Shown here piece by piece: positions 41,949 to 51,378 of a stretch of DNA of 64,000 bases. Below the pieces are notes generated by a model, which saw only the letters and a program-made list of their open reading frames with translations, had not been told where the DNA came from and searched no databases. Each line of letters begins with the position of its first letter. Within the stretch, counting starts at the first letter, position 1. The position numbers and the translations under genes were made by a program. This DNA comes from Nocardia bovistercoris. Its GTDB lineage: Bacteria; Actinomycetota; Actinomycetes; Mycobacteriales; Mycobacteriaceae. The DNA lies in assembly GCF_015674855.1 (NCBI RefSeq), contig NZ_JADMLG010000024.1, positions 1 to 64,000 on the forward strand, read 5' to 3'.

Positions 41949-44069
41949 TCACGACTCGTCCTCGACACGCGCGGCGTCCTCCTCGACGCGGACAGCGACC
42001 GCCTCGGGCCCACGTTCCAGCAGCAGGCGGAAGCCGTCCTCGTCCAGGATCGGGACACCGAGTTCCTCGGCCTTGGCCGCCTTCGACCCCGGAGCGTCGC
42101 CGATCACCACGAAGGCCGTCTTCTTCGACACCGAACCCGAGGCTTTGCCGCCGCGCACGAGGATGGCCTCCTTGGCGCCGTCGCGGGTGAAGCCCTGCAA
42201 GGAGCCGGTGACCACGATCGACAGACCCGCCAGATTGCGTTCGACGGATTCGTCGCGCTCGTCCGCCATGCGCACACCCGCGGCCCGCCACTTGTCGACG
42301 ATGGCGCGATGCCAGTCCACGGTGAACCATTCGGCCACGGCGGCGGCGATGGTTGGGCCGACGCCGTCGGCCGCGGCCAGTTCCTCGACGGTCGCGGTGC
42401 CGATGCGCTCCATACTCCCGAACTCCGCCGCCAACGCCCGCGCGGCGGTGGGACCGACGTGCCGGATGGACAGGCCGACCAGCACCCGCCACAGCGGGCG
42501 GTCCACGACGGTGCGCAGATTCTCCAGCAGCCGTTGACCATTCGCGGACAGGTCGCCGTTCTTGTTCGCGTACAAGGTGGTACGCAGCAGACGCGTCTCG
42601 TCCAGGTCGAACAAGTCGCCCTCGTCGGCGATGGCGCCGGACTTCAGCAGGTCGTCCGCGCCCTCGTAGCCGAGCGCCTCGATATCGAAGGCACCGCGAC
42701 CGGCCACGTGGAACACGCGCTCACGCAACTGCGCCGGACAGTGCCGTTGATTCGGGCAGCGGATATCCGCGTCGCCCTCCTTCTCGAAAGCCAGCGCGGT
42801 GCCGCAGACCGGACAGTGCGTCGGCATGTCGAACGGGCGCTCGTCGCCGGTGCGCGCGTCGACCACGGGGCCGAGCACCTCGGGAATCACGTCGCCCGCC
42901 TTGCGAATGGTGACCGTATCGCCGATGAGCACGCCCTTGCGGACGACCTCCGAGGCATTGTGCAAGGTCGCCATCGACACCGTCGATCCCGCGATGGACA
43001 CCGGCTCCATCACCGCGAACGGCGTCACACGACCAGTGCGGCCGACGTTCACCTCGATGTTCAGCAGCTTGGTCGTCGCCTCCTCCGGCGGGTACTTGTA
43101 AGCGATGGCCCAGCGCGGGGCCCGCGAGGTGGAGCCGAGGCGGCGTTGCAGCACGATCTCGTCGACCTTGATCACCTGGCCGTCGATCTCGTGCTCGATG
43201 TCGTGGCGGTGCTCACCCCAATAGGACACCCGCTCGATCACCGCGTCGATGCCGTGCACCAGCCGCGTGTGCGCGGAGACCGGCAGACCCCACGCGGCCA
43301 GCGCCCGATACGCCCCGTGCTGTGTGGCGGGCGCGTACCCCTCGATCCTGCCGATACCGTGGCAGATCATGCGCAGCCTGCGCCGCGCCGTCACCGCCGG
43401 ATCCTTCTGCCGCAGCGAACCCGCCGCGGTATTGCGCGGATTCGCGTACGGCGGTTTGCCTTCCGCGACGATCGCCGCGTTCAACGACTCGAAATCCGCC
43501 AGCCGGAAGTACACCTCACCGCGCACCTCGAGCAGTGCGGGCACCGGGAACTCCGCGGTGGCGCTGAGTTCGCCGGGAATGTCCTCGATGGTGCGGGCAT
43601 TGAGCGTGACATCCTCGCCGGTGCGCCCGTCGCCCCTGGTCGCGGCCCGCACCAACCTGCCGTTCTCATACACCAGGTTGAGCGCGACACCATCGATCTT
43701 GACCTCGCACACATAGTGCGGACTCGTACCGGTCTCCGCCTCGACACGACCCGCCCACGCGCGCAACTCCTCCACATCGAAGACATTGTCGAGCGAGAGC
43801 ATGCGCTCCAGATGGTCCACCGGCGTGAAATCCGTCGCGAAGCCACCGCCGACGAGTTGGGTCGGTGAATCCGGCGTGAGCAGATCCGGGAACCGCTCCT
43901 CCAGTTCCTGCAACCGCCGCAGCAGCGCGTCGAACGCGCCGTCGGAGATGATCGGGGCGTCCCGCACGTAGTAGCGGAACTGATGCTCGCGGACCTCGCC
44001 CGCGAGCTGCTGCCACCGCTTGCGCTCTTCGGCGGGCGCCGGAACCGTCGCACTCTCGTTCTCGCTCAC
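41949..44069 (-). CDS. ligA: NAD-dependent DNA ligase LigA
   Basis: A 706-residue ligase that seals nicks in replication and repair. Domain order is an Ia domain with FRYYVRDAPIISDGAFDAL, adenylation with Lys124 in CEVKIDGVALN, an OB-fold (VNVGRTGRVTPFAVMEPV), a four-Cys zinc finger (CPVCGTALAF through NQRHCPAQ), helix-hairpin-helix repeats (IRHVGPTAARALA, VGPTIAAAV) and a C-terminal BRCT domain (LAGLSIVVTGSL). The length is standard. The GTG start has only a weak ribosome site. It lies between the Rv3013-like and Rv3015c-like genes, as in mycobacteria. Confidence 0.96.
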   Translation of the reverse strand: MSENESATVPAPAEERKRWQQLAGEVREHQFRYYVRDAPIISDGAFDALLRRLQELEERFPDLLTPDSPTQLVGGGFATDFTPVDHLERMLSLDNVFDVEELRAWAGRVEAETGTSPHYVCEVKIDGVALNLVYENGRLVRAATRGDGRTGEDVTLNARTIEDIPGELSATAEFPVPALLEVRGEVYFRLADFESLNAAIVAEGKPPYANPRNTAAGSLRQKDPAVTARRRLRMICHGIGRIEGYAPATQHGAYRALAAWGLPVSAHTRLVHGIDAVIERVSYWGEHRHDIEHEIDGQVIKVDEIVLQRRLGSTSRAPRWAIAYKYPPEEATTKLLNIEVNVGRTGRVTPFAVMEPVSIAGSTVSMATLHNASEVVRKGVLIGDTVTIRKAGDVIPEVLGPVVDARTGDERPFDMPTHCPVCGTALAFEKEGDADIRCPNQRHCPAQLRERVFHVAGRGAFDIEALGYEGADDLLKSGAIADEGDLFDLDETRLLRTTLYANKNGDLSANGQRLLENLRTVVDRPLWRVLVGLSIRHVGPTAARALAAEFGSMERIGTATVEELAAADGVGPTIAAAVAEWFTVDWHRAIVDKWRAAGVRMADERDESVERNLAGLSIVVTGSLQGFTRDGAKEAILVRGGKASGSVSKKTAFVVIGDAPGSKAAKAEELGVPILDEDGFRLLLERGPEAVAVRVEEDAARVEDES

Positions 44070-44579
44070 ACCGAAAACACTAGCCGGTGCCACCGACACA
44101 TTCCCGCACGTCGCCGCCCTATTCGACGTCCGTACCAGCGGAATTCGGCACCGCACGGGCAGTGATGGAAGTCACAATTCTCCCCTGGAGAGCGCCGTCA
44201 GGCCATCGTCTTTCGGATGTGCGCATTACACACTCCAGCAGCCCGCGAGCACACCCCCGCAAGTGCCCGGCAGTACCGCACCTCACCCGTCGGGAACGGG
44301 TCACCCACCAGTCTGGACAGGGCCACACGTGGGAGTCGACCGCAAGACGCCGGACCCGCTGTTCCCGGAGCACGAAGACGCGGCAAGTCCGATACCTCTT
44401 GCAGCGAACCACCGAGAGAACGCCCGGACCACTTGCAATGACGCCACGCAACGCCGCAATCCTTCCTGAGCCTCACGCCCGGTACGGCGACCACGCGGCC
44501 GAAACACCGAACGTGTGGTCAGGCTCGGCAGGCCGCCGCCTCGGAGTCGGCGCGCCACAGCCCGCCACACCCGCCGATC
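44070..44579. other. Intergenic region between ligA and the MetE-like gene
   Basis: 510 bases upstream of ligA. Several short frames are open on the plus strand but lack ribosome sites and recognisable motifs, and their composition is Pro/Arg/Ser-rich like shadow frames. I see no RNA gene or strong hairpin. It probably holds the ligA promoter. Confidence 0.5.
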
Positions 44580-45674
44580 TCAATCGAAGTTCAGCGATTC
44601 CGGTTCCTCGGCGTAAGCGCGGGCGACCTCGACGGACAGCGAAACCGCCTTGCGCGCCCAAGCCAACGGCGCCGCGCCGAGACCGCACGAGGGCCCGACG
44701 ATCACCGAACGCGCGAGAGTCGCACGCGCGAACCCGAGCCGATCGATCAGCCGCACACCGGGTTCCGCGATATCGCGCCAGGTGGGCGGCGCCGCGGGTT
44801 CGCTCGTCGGCACCAAGCCGAGCACCAGATGCTTTCCGGCGTCGACGATCTCACCGACATGATCGAGGTCACCGGTCCCGATGGTGGTGATGTCGAAGCC
44901 GATACCCACCGCGGCGCTGCCGCGCAGGAATTCCAGCGCGGGCGGCGCGGCACAGGTGTGCACGAGCACCGGCGCCGACTGGGCCGTGATCACCGCGTCC
45001 AGCACCGCGAGCGCTTCGGGCGCGGGCATGGCACGCACCGTGTCCAACACGCTCACCCCGCGCAGCGAACCCCGCAGCACCTCATCGATCGACGGCTCGT
45101 CGAGCTGCAACACCACCCGCGCCCCGAGCCGCTTCCCGACCTCATCCACATGCCGGTTCAACCCCTCGGCCAAGGATTCCGAAATATCGCGCACCGCACC
45201 GTGATCGGTGAGCACCCGATGCCCACCCGGCAACTCGACCTGCGCCGCCAACGTCAACGGCCCACACGCCTGCACCTTCACCACCCGTTCGGTCCCCGCC
45301 GACCCCGAGGTCTCCCACACCTCCTCGAGCGCGTCGAGATCGGACCGCAACAGATCGCGCGCCCGCCGCGACAACGCCCCCGGCCGCGCGGCCAGGCGAT
45401 ACCCCCGCACCGTCGTATCGAACCGCAGATCCACCAACAACGCCGAAACCCGCCCGACCATATCCGCCCCGGCCCCCCGTCCCGGTAACTCGGGCAGATG
45501 CGCCAATTCAGCGAACTCCCCCACCACCGTCGCCGCCGCCTCCCGCGGATCATTCCCGGGCCACGACCCGACCCCCGTAGCAACCCCACCCCGCACCAAC
45601 GCCCCCGCACTCTCCCCATTCCCACTCACCACATCCACACCCCTGTCCCTCGCCGACCCGTCCAACAAACCCAC
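44580..45674 (-). CDS. MetE-like (cobalamin-independent methionine synthase-type) barrel protein
   Basis: A 364-residue protein resembling the C-terminal catalytic barrel of MetE: GVGSWPGNDPREAAATVVGEF, CGPLTLAAQVELPGG, LQLDEPSIDEVLRG, VLVHTCAAPPALEFLRG and VGPSCGLGAAPLAWARK. It is about half the size of full MetE and corresponds in place to Rv3015c beside ligA. The His/Cys metal ligands of MetE appear partly kept (HTCA, SCGL), so methyl transfer is possible but unproven. GTG at 45674 has GGAGG five bases upstream. Confidence 0.82.
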   Translation of the reverse strand: MGLLDGSARDRGVDVVSGNGESAGALVRGGVATGVGSWPGNDPREAAATVVGEFAELAHLPELPGRGAGADMVGRVSALLVDLRFDTTVRGYRLAARPGALSRRARDLLRSDLDALEEVWETSGSAGTERVVKVQACGPLTLAAQVELPGGHRVLTDHGAVRDISESLAEGLNRHVDEVGKRLGARVVLQLDEPSIDEVLRGSLRGVSVLDTVRAMPAPEALAVLDAVITAQSAPVLVHTCAAPPALEFLRGSAAVGIGFDITTIGTGDLDHVGEIVDAGKHLVLGLVPTSEPAAPPTWRDIAEPGVRLIDRLGFARATLARSVIVGPSCGLGAAPLAWARKAVSLSVEVARAYAEEPESLNFD

Positions 45675-45858
45675 ATCCGCCTCCGGGCAAGGTCAACACG
45701 CACTCGAACAGATGTCCGGCATCCTACCCACCGGCACTCTATCGATCCCCACCAACAAATGCGGCACACCGCGAACCGCCTCGATACACCGAGTCTGATC
45801 AGGCAATATCACGTCAGCATGACACTTTCGTTCGTGCATTTGTTCGAGCTGGATGCGA

Positions 45859-46052
45859 TATGACCACCACACCGCCAAAGATCGGCCAGGAGAATTCGGC
45901 CGCCGGAGCGCGGAAGCTCGCGCGACCCCGAGTACCAGGCTGCCTTCCGAGCGGCCGAGATCGCCTACCGGCTCGGCGAGCAGGAACGACAGGCCAGGCA
46001 AGCGCCAGGATGGACTCCCGGTGACAGGCGAGATCCGGACAGGACGGTCTAG
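45859..46052 (+). pseudogene. Frameshifted remnant resembling a HigA-type antitoxin N-terminus
   Basis: An ATG opens MTTTPPKIGQENSAAGARKL. A one-base frame change then yields RDPEYQAAFRAAEIAYRLGE, followed by QERQARQAP and a stop at 46050. DPEY-AAF-AAEIAYRLGEQ-R-AR is how XRE/HigA-type antitoxins begin before their helix-turn-helix. The helix-turn-helix is missing and the frame is broken, so I call it a decayed gene. It runs into the convergent mnmA stop. Confidence is limited by the short length. Confidence 0.35.
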
Positions 46053-47167
46053 CGGTTCACTTCCGCCGCAGCTTCTCCGACCGTCTCATCGACACCGCCC
46101 GCACCGCTGATCGTGCCACTCCCCATGACTTCGTCGCCCACCTCGTCGGGCCGATACAGCACGACGGCCTGACCGCGCGCCACCCCGGTCAGCGGCTCAC
46201 GAAGCCGAACGACGAGGCCGTCGCCAACCGCTTCGGCCACGGCAGGCGCGGTGCCGCCGTGCGCACGCACCTGCGCGACACAATCGATCGGGCCTTCGGG
46301 AGCCCGGCCGGAGGTCCAGACGGCACGGTCGGCGGTCACCGTCCACACCCGCAGGTCCTCGGCCGACCCGACGCGCACGGTGCCGGATTCGGGATCGATG
46401 GCGGTCACATACCGCGGCTTGCCGTCGGCGCCGGGTCCCGGCAGTCCGAGACCTTTGCGCTGACCGACGGTGAACCCGTGCACACCGTCGTGACGTGCCA
46501 GTTCCCGACCGTCGGAGTCGACGACGGCGCCCGGCCTGATACCGATCTTCGCACCGAGGAATGCCCTGGTATCGCCGGAGGGAATGAAGCAGATGTCGTG
46601 ACTGTCGGGCTTGTTCGCGACCGCGAGCCCCCGCTCGGCGGCTTCGGCGCGAATCCGCGGCTTCGGTGTGTCACCGACGGGGAACATCGCGCGAGCGAGC
46701 TGTTCGGCGGTGAGCACGGCGAGCACATAGGACTGGTCCTTGTCGGCGTCGACCGCACGACGCAGCACACCGTCTTCCAGGCGCGCGTAATGACCGGTGA
46801 CCACGGCGTCGAAACCGAGAGCGACCGCACGATCGGCCAGCGCCGAGAACTTGATCTTCTCGTTGCAGCGCAGGCACGGGTTCGGGGTCTCGCCCGCGGC
46901 GTAGGAGGCGACGAAATCATCGATCACGTCCTCCTTGAAGCGTTCGGCGAAATCCCAGACGTAGAAAGGGATACCGAGCACATCGGCGGCCCGCCTGGCA
47001 TCGCCCGCGTCCTCCTTGGAGCAGCAGCCGCGCGAACCCGTGCGCAGGGTGCCCGGCGTCGCCGACAGCGCGAGATGCACACCGACCACATCGTGCCCGG
47101 CATCGACGGCGCGCGCCGCCGCGACAGCCGAATCCACGCCACCGCTCATCGCCGCGAGAACACGCAT
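46049..47167 (-). CDS. mnmA: tRNA-specific 2-thiouridylase
   Basis: A 372-residue enzyme that 2-thiolates U34 of tRNA Lys, Glu and Gln, using sulfur relayed from cysteine desulfurase. It shows the PP-loop SGGVDSAVAA, the catalytic Cys in NPCLRCNEKIKF, the partner Cys in SHDICFIPSGDT and the GFTVGQRKGLG segment. The ATG overlaps the stop of the desulfurase gene (TGATG), so the sulfur donor and user are translated together. The length is normal. Confidence 0.95.
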   Translation of the reverse strand: MRVLAAMSGGVDSAVAAARAVDAGHDVVGVHLALSATPGTLRTGSRGCCSKEDAGDARRAADVLGIPFYVWDFAERFKEDVIDDFVASYAAGETPNPCLRCNEKIKFSALADRAVALGFDAVVTGHYARLEDGVLRRAVDADKDQSYVLAVLTAEQLARAMFPVGDTPKPRIRAEAAERGLAVANKPDSHDICFIPSGDTRAFLGAKIGIRPGAVVDSDGRELARHDGVHGFTVGQRKGLGLPGPGADGKPRYVTAIDPESGTVRVGSAEDLRVWTVTADRAVWTSGRAPEGPIDCVAQVRAHGGTAPAVAEAVGDGLVVRLREPLTGVARGQAVVLYRPDEVGDEVMGSGTISGAGGVDETVGEAAAEVNR

Positions 47168-48396
47168 CACACACCACCTTTCGCTCCGGCCAGGCCCGCG
47201 GCCCTGGCGCGTTCCACCACCTGCGGCAGAACGGTCGTGAGGGCATCGACGTCGGCGACGGTCGAGGTATGCCCGAGAGAGAAGCGCAGCGAACCCCGCG
47301 CCTGCCACGGCTCGACACCCATGGCTATCAGCACATGACTCGGCGAGGCGACCCCGGCCGTGCAGGCCGAACCGGTCGAACATTCGATCCCGGCCGCGTC
47401 GAGCAGCATCAACAGCGAATCACCTTCGCAGCCGGGAAAAGTGAAGTGCGCGTTGCCCGGCAGCCGTCGCGCGCCGAGCGGGCCGTTGAGGATCGCGTCC
47501 GGAACCGTCTCCGCGATCCGCGCGATCAACTCGTCCCGCAACGCACTCGACTCGGCCCCGCGCGCCGCCATCTCCGCGACACCTTGCCGCAGCGCCGCCG
47601 CGAACCCGACCGCCCCCGCGATATCGGAGGTGCCCGAACGCAGGTCACGCTCGTGCCCGCCGCCGTGCATCAGCGGCACACACGGCACCTGCCTGCCGAG
47701 CAACAACACCCCGAACCCGTGCGGACCGCCGATCTTGTGCCCGGTCGCACTGACGGCCGACAACCCGCTCTCGGCGAAATCGACAGGCACCTGCGTGACC
47801 GCCTGAACGGCGTCACTGTGCATCGGCACCCCGAATTCCCGTGCCACCGCCGACAACTCACCGATCGGCTGCACAGCCCCGACCTCGTTGTTCGCCCACA
47901 TCACGGTGACCAACGCCACCTCGTCGGCGAACTCGGCCAACACCGCCCGCAACGCGCGCGGCGACACAACCCCCTCGGCATCCACCGGCAGCCAACTGAC
48001 CCGAGCCCCCTCGTGCCGCTCGAGCCACTCGACCGCATCGATCACCGCGTGATGCTCGACCGCACTGGCTACGATCCTGACCCGCTGCGGCTCGGCATCC
48101 CGCCGAGCCCAGAAAATCCCCTTGACCGCCAAATTGTCACTCTCGGTCCCCCCCGAGGTGAAAATCACCTCCGAAGGCCGCGCCCCCAGATCAGCCGCGA
48201 TCGACTCACGCGCCTCCTCCAACGCCCGCCGCGCCGCCCGCCCCGACCCGTGCAGCGAAGACGCGTTACCCGGCCGCGCGAACGCAGCCGTCATCGCCTC
48301 GAGGGCGGCACCGAGCATCGGAGTGGTGGCCGCATGATCGAGGTAGACCGTCTGGGGCGCACCACCGGTGACCGAACCCGAAAAAGCCGACTTCAT
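47167..48396 (-). CDS. iscS: Cysteine desulfurase (IscS/NifS family)
   Basis: A 409-residue PLP enzyme that moves sulfur from cysteine onto an active-site Cys for tRNA thiolation and Fe-S clusters. Visible motifs are YLDHAATTPM, the pyridoxal Lys in SATGHKIGGPHG, AVEHHAV and the persulfide Cys in CSTGSACTAG. It overlaps mnmA, as in mycobacteria (Rv3025c-Rv3024c). It marks the right end of the conserved housekeeping block; an integrase remnant follows within 70 bases of its start. Confidence 0.94.
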   Translation of the reverse strand: MKSAFSGSVTGGAPQTVYLDHAATTPMLGAALEAMTAAFARPGNASSLHGSGRAARRALEEARESIAADLGARPSEVIFTSGGTESDNLAVKGIFWARRDAEPQRVRIVASAVEHHAVIDAVEWLERHEGARVSWLPVDAEGVVSPRALRAVLAEFADEVALVTVMWANNEVGAVQPIGELSAVAREFGVPMHSDAVQAVTQVPVDFAESGLSAVSATGHKIGGPHGFGVLLLGRQVPCVPLMHGGGHERDLRSGTSDIAGAVGFAAALRQGVAEMAARGAESSALRDELIARIAETVPDAILNGPLGARRLPGNAHFTFPGCEGDSLLMLLDAAGIECSTGSACTAGVASPSHVLIAMGVEPWQARGSLRFSLGHTSTVADVDALTTVLPQVVERARAAGLAGAKGGV

Positions 48397-48465
48397 GACG
48401 TATAAAGCCTATCCCACCGTTGACCTGCGCATCTTCGGGGTATCCCCCCGCTGGTTACGAAATTT

Positions 48466-48712
48466 CTACGAATTCTCCACGAGATGCAACCCGATCCGCT
48501 CGCGCCGGTATTCCCGCAACCCTCGTGCCAGCACTTCTCCCAACGTCGAGGCCCCGGCCCGTGGGACGTCGAGCAGGTGGGTGTAGATGTCGAGCGCGGT
48601 GGTGTTGTTCTTGTGCCGCATCCGCCGGATGACGTCGGCGATGCTGTAGGCACTGGTGGCCAACAGCGACCCCGTGCAGGTGACCTAGCGAGTGGAACGC
48701 AGCGCATCTCGG
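48466..48712 (-). pseudogene. Tyrosine recombinase (integrase) C-terminal remnant
   Basis: Reading the minus strand gives ALRSTR, an in-frame TAG, then TCTGSLLATSAYSIADVIRR, MRHKNNTTALDIYTHLLDVP and a tail ending LVENS. The segment SIADVIRRMRHKNNTTALDIYTHL matches the C-terminal active-site region of tyrosine recombinases: the H-x-x-R region is degraded, while the H and Y of RMRHKN and DIYTHL are kept. It lacks the core and N-terminal domains and carries a stop, so it is a relic. It lies at the junction of the iscS block with the accessory region. Confidence 0.7.
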
Positions 48713-48734
48713 GCACCGGCCGACCGACACACTG

Positions 48735-49202
48735 TCAACGAGGGAGGCCGAACCGCAACAGCGGTACGTCGAACAAGTCGGACTGCGGTGTCCGCAACAG
48801 ATCGGGCGCGGCGATCTCGGTGACGATCATCTCGGTGAGGAACTGCACGCGGGCACCGAGTAGATGGCTGGTGTACCCGGTCGCCGATTGTTCCTTGAGG
48901 CCGACCGCGACGTGGATGTGTGGCGTGACCTCGCCGCGGCCGGGATCGTAGGCGAGAGTGCCGCCGCCGAAGGCTTCCACATTGCGTAGCTGCACTTTCG
49001 ACCAGACCGGCGCGTCGGGGTTGTCGAGTCGTTCACAGGTGCCGACCAGATCGACCTCGCCGAACCCGGCGACGAACGACGGGATGAAACCGGCGCGCAC
49101 TTCGTTGTCGCGGCAGAACTCGGCCAGGGCCGTGTAGAAGTCGTCGCCGTGATCGAACACGACCACGAAACTACGGCCGAGGACGATCTCGTGGGACCGC
49201 AT
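48735..49202 (-). CDS. PPC (DUF296, PD1-like) domain protein
   Basis: A 155-residue single PPC domain: VVFDHGDDFYTALAEFCRDNEVRAGF, then FGEVDLVG, a metal-site-like HIHVAVG and TSHLLGARVQFLTEMIVTEI. The fold forms trimers and occurs alone in bacteria and with AT-hooks in plants; the bacterial function is unknown. The ATG overlaps the stop of the asparaginase gene (TGATG), so the two are translated together and may act on one substrate. Confidence 0.85.
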   Translation of the reverse strand: MRSHEIVLGRSFVVVFDHGDDFYTALAEFCRDNEVRAGFIPSFVAGFGEVDLVGTCERLDNPDAPVWSKVQLRNVEAFGGGTLAYDPGRGEVTPHIHVAVGLKEQSATGYTSHLLGARVQFLTEMIVTEIAAPDLLRTPQSDLFDVPLLRFGLPR

Positions 49203-50239
49203 CAGAGCTCCGCTATCGGCCAGGGCCAGGTGTGGGACGGGGCGTATCCACCGGCGACCGCGAAGGCTCGGCGCACGGTCGATCGGTCGCCTCCTGCCGC
49301 GAGGACGGTGTGCAGGAGGAGACGGGCTTTGAACGGGTGCAGGTCACCGGCACCGACGAGCCCGCGTGCGAGCAGGTCGCGTTCGGAACCAGGGAAACCA
49401 TAGGTGGATTCGAGTACCGGCCCGGCCCCGACGCGGGAGGCCAGCACCACGGGAACACGCGCGGCGAGAGCTGCCAGGGCGGGTACCAGGACGGCGGGGA
49501 CGTGGCCTGCTCCCATCGCGGCCAACACGATCCCGTCGACCCGATCGGCGACAGCCTCCAGAACAGCGCCGTCGTCGCCCAGAACGACGGGTACCAACGC
49601 GACGCGTGGATTCCTGCCGGGTCCGGTGGGAACGGTGTGGCGTTGGAGAGGAGTGCCGAGGAATCGGGGCGTGTGTTCCACAAGGTAGCCCAAGGGTCCG
49701 CCGGTGAGTGATCGGAAGGTGGCGGTGCTGGTGGTATGGGTTTTGCGGACGCGGCGAGCGGCGTGGATCTCGTCGTTGAACACCACCAGACAACCGTGTC
49801 CCCGAGCCTGCGGGTCGGCGGCGGTGCGGATGGCGGCCAGGAGGTTGGCGGGGCCGTCGGCGCCGGCGAGGGTGGGGTTGCGCATGGCTCCGGTGACCAC
49901 GATCGGGGCCGGGCCGGGGTGCAGTAGGTCGAGGAGGTAGGCGGTTTCCTCGATGGTGTCGGTGCCTTGGGTGACCACGGTGCCGTCGATGTCGGCGGGT
50001 TGGTCACCGATCGCCGCGGCGAGTGCGGTGATGTCGGGGATGGTCAGCGACGCTCCGGGCAGTTGCCGGAAGTCGACGACCTCGAGGGTGATCGCGCTGT
50101 CGGCGAGTCCGGGCACGGCGGCGAGGAGTTGTTCGGCGCTCAGGCTCGGGGTGACTCCGCGAGTCTGGTCGCCGGACATGGCGATGGTGCCGCCGAGAGC
50201 GAAAACGGTGACACGGCGCGGTATTCGGGCGATGGGCAC
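49202..50239 (-). CDS. L-asparaginase family protein
   Basis: A 345-residue amidohydrolase. The first catalytic Thr lies in FALGGTIAMSG, and the second catalytic Thr with its Asp in VVTQGTDTIEETAYLL; GAMRNPTLAGADGPANL and ALVPVVLGDDGAVL follow the family. It should hydrolyse asparagine (or a related amide) to aspartate and ammonia. There is no signal peptide with GTG at 50239; an internal GTG at the start of VTVFALGG is possible. It is coupled to the PPC-domain gene and divergent from the hydrolase at 50.6 kb. Confidence 0.9.
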   Translation of the reverse strand: MPIARIPRRVTVFALGGTIAMSGDQTRGVTPSLSAEQLLAAVPGLADSAITLEVVDFRQLPGASLTIPDITALAAAIGDQPADIDGTVVTQGTDTIEETAYLLDLLHPGPAPIVVTGAMRNPTLAGADGPANLLAAIRTAADPQARGHGCLVVFNDEIHAARRVRKTHTTSTATFRSLTGGPLGYLVEHTPRFLGTPLQRHTVPTGPGRNPRVALVPVVLGDDGAVLEAVADRVDGIVLAAMGAGHVPAVLVPALAALAARVPVVLASRVGAGPVLESTYGFPGSERDLLARGLVGAGDLHPFKARLLLHTVLAAGGDRSTVRRAFAVAGGYAPSHTWPWPIAEL

Positions 50240-50586
50240 CCCTCGCAGCCTAGCGAGGATGGTGGCGGCCCTCGGCCAGGAATCGGCAGGCGCGGTCGAG
50301 CCCGGCCAGCGACAGCAGACGACTCCTCGGTTTGGTGAGACCGGTGGCGCCGCAGTCGACGAAGCCGGCTGCCGTCGAGCAGCGACGCCAAGTGCGCGTA
50401 TCGCTCGGCGGTGTCGAATATCGTAGTGCGTGAGTAGTTTTCGCCGCTGGTGTCGGCACCCACGCCGAGCGGTGTCGTAAGGACCGGTATCGCTGGCGTG
50501 TGATGTTTTCACCACTTCGGAATCGGAGGGTCGCTAGGCTGGGGACTCGGTATGCGAATTGCTGGATTCGAGCGAGGAGTTGTTCG
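50240..50586. other. Divergent region between asparaginase and hydrolase genes
   Basis: 347 bases. On the minus strand, short open pieces in two frames (IFDTAERYAHLASLLDG and TGLTKPRSRLLSLAGLDRAC) look protein-like but have no intact frame, which suggests a decayed gene. Otherwise this is the promoter region of both flanking genes. Confidence 0.35.
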
Positions 50587-51378
50587 GTGCACGGCATCGA
50601 GTTGATCTCTGGAGACGGCCTGCGGCTCGACATCGCACTTCACCCGACATCATTCGAATCCGCACGTGGGCCGGTGTTGTTGGTGCACGGAATCACGGTC
50701 GATCTGGACGAGGGCGGTGGGATGTTCGTGCGTTTGGCCGAGCGGCTGGCCGAGTCGGGCTTCGACGTGGTGCGCTTCTCCTTCCGTGGACACGGCGGCA
50801 GCGAGGGCACCCAGCGAGGGGTGACCGTAGCCGGTGAATGCCTCGACCTGGAAGCCGCTGTCACGTTCACTCACGACCGGTACCCCGGACCGATGTCGAT
50901 CGTGGCGGCCAGCTTCGGAGCCGTATCGACCCTGTCGACTCTGTCATGGCTCACCGAAGATCTCCATCGACTCGTTCTGTGGAATCCGGTCCTCGACCTA
51001 CGCCGCACCTTCCTGGAGCCCGAACTGTCCTGGGGTGTAGCCAACTTCGGCGCGAGCCAGCAGAAGAGGCTGCGCGACAGCGGATTCCTTCGAGTGGACG
51101 AGGAATTCGAGCTCGGGCGAGTGCTTTTCCACGAATTCGAGAACTACGACCCGCTGGACGCGTTCCAGAACAGCACCGTCCCGACCCTGATCGTGCACGG
51201 TGATCGAGACACCGCGGTCTCCTACGAGATAGCGGCCGAGGCAGCGAGGACCCGTCCGGCGACCCAGCTACACACCGTGACCGGTTCCGACCACGGGTTC
51301 GACTCCCCCGACCGTGAAGCCGAGGCGATCGAGGCGACAGTCGCCTGGCTGATCGATGCACCGACCACGAAGCCATGA
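50587..51378 (+). CDS. Alpha/beta hydrolase (serine aminopeptidase-like)
   Basis: A 263-residue cytoplasmic hydrolase. VLLVHGITVD supplies the oxyanion loop, FSFRGHGGSEG follows, the nucleophile Ser is in VAASFGAVST (AxSxG elbow), the acid in HGDRDTAV and the His in GSDHGFDSP. The fold resembles monoglyceride lipase/serine aminopeptidase S33 proteins. GTG at 50587 has GAGGAG six bases upstream. The ATGA overlap couples it to the acyltransferase fragment. Confidence 0.85.
   Translation: MHGIELISGDGLRLDIALHPTSFESARGPVLLVHGITVDLDEGGGMFVRLAERLAESGFDVVRFSFRGHGGSEGTQRGVTVAGECLDLEAAVTFTHDRYPGPMSIVAASFGAVSTLSTLSWLTEDLHRLVLWNPVLDLRRTFLEPELSWGVANFGASQQKRLRDSGFLRVDEEFELGRVLFHEFENYDPLDAFQNSTVPTLIVHGDRDTAVSYEIAAEAARTRPATQLHTVTGSDHGFDSPDREAEAIEATVAWLIDAPTTKP

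Noticed and set aside
44217..44441. A 74-codon frame between ligA and the MetE-like gene
   Set aside because: It has no ribosome site or recognisable fold, and its composition is like other shadow frames.
50250..50463. A gene between asparaginase and the hydrolase on the minus strand
   Set aside because: Protein-like pieces occur in two different frames without a continuous reading or start. Recorded only as possible decay.
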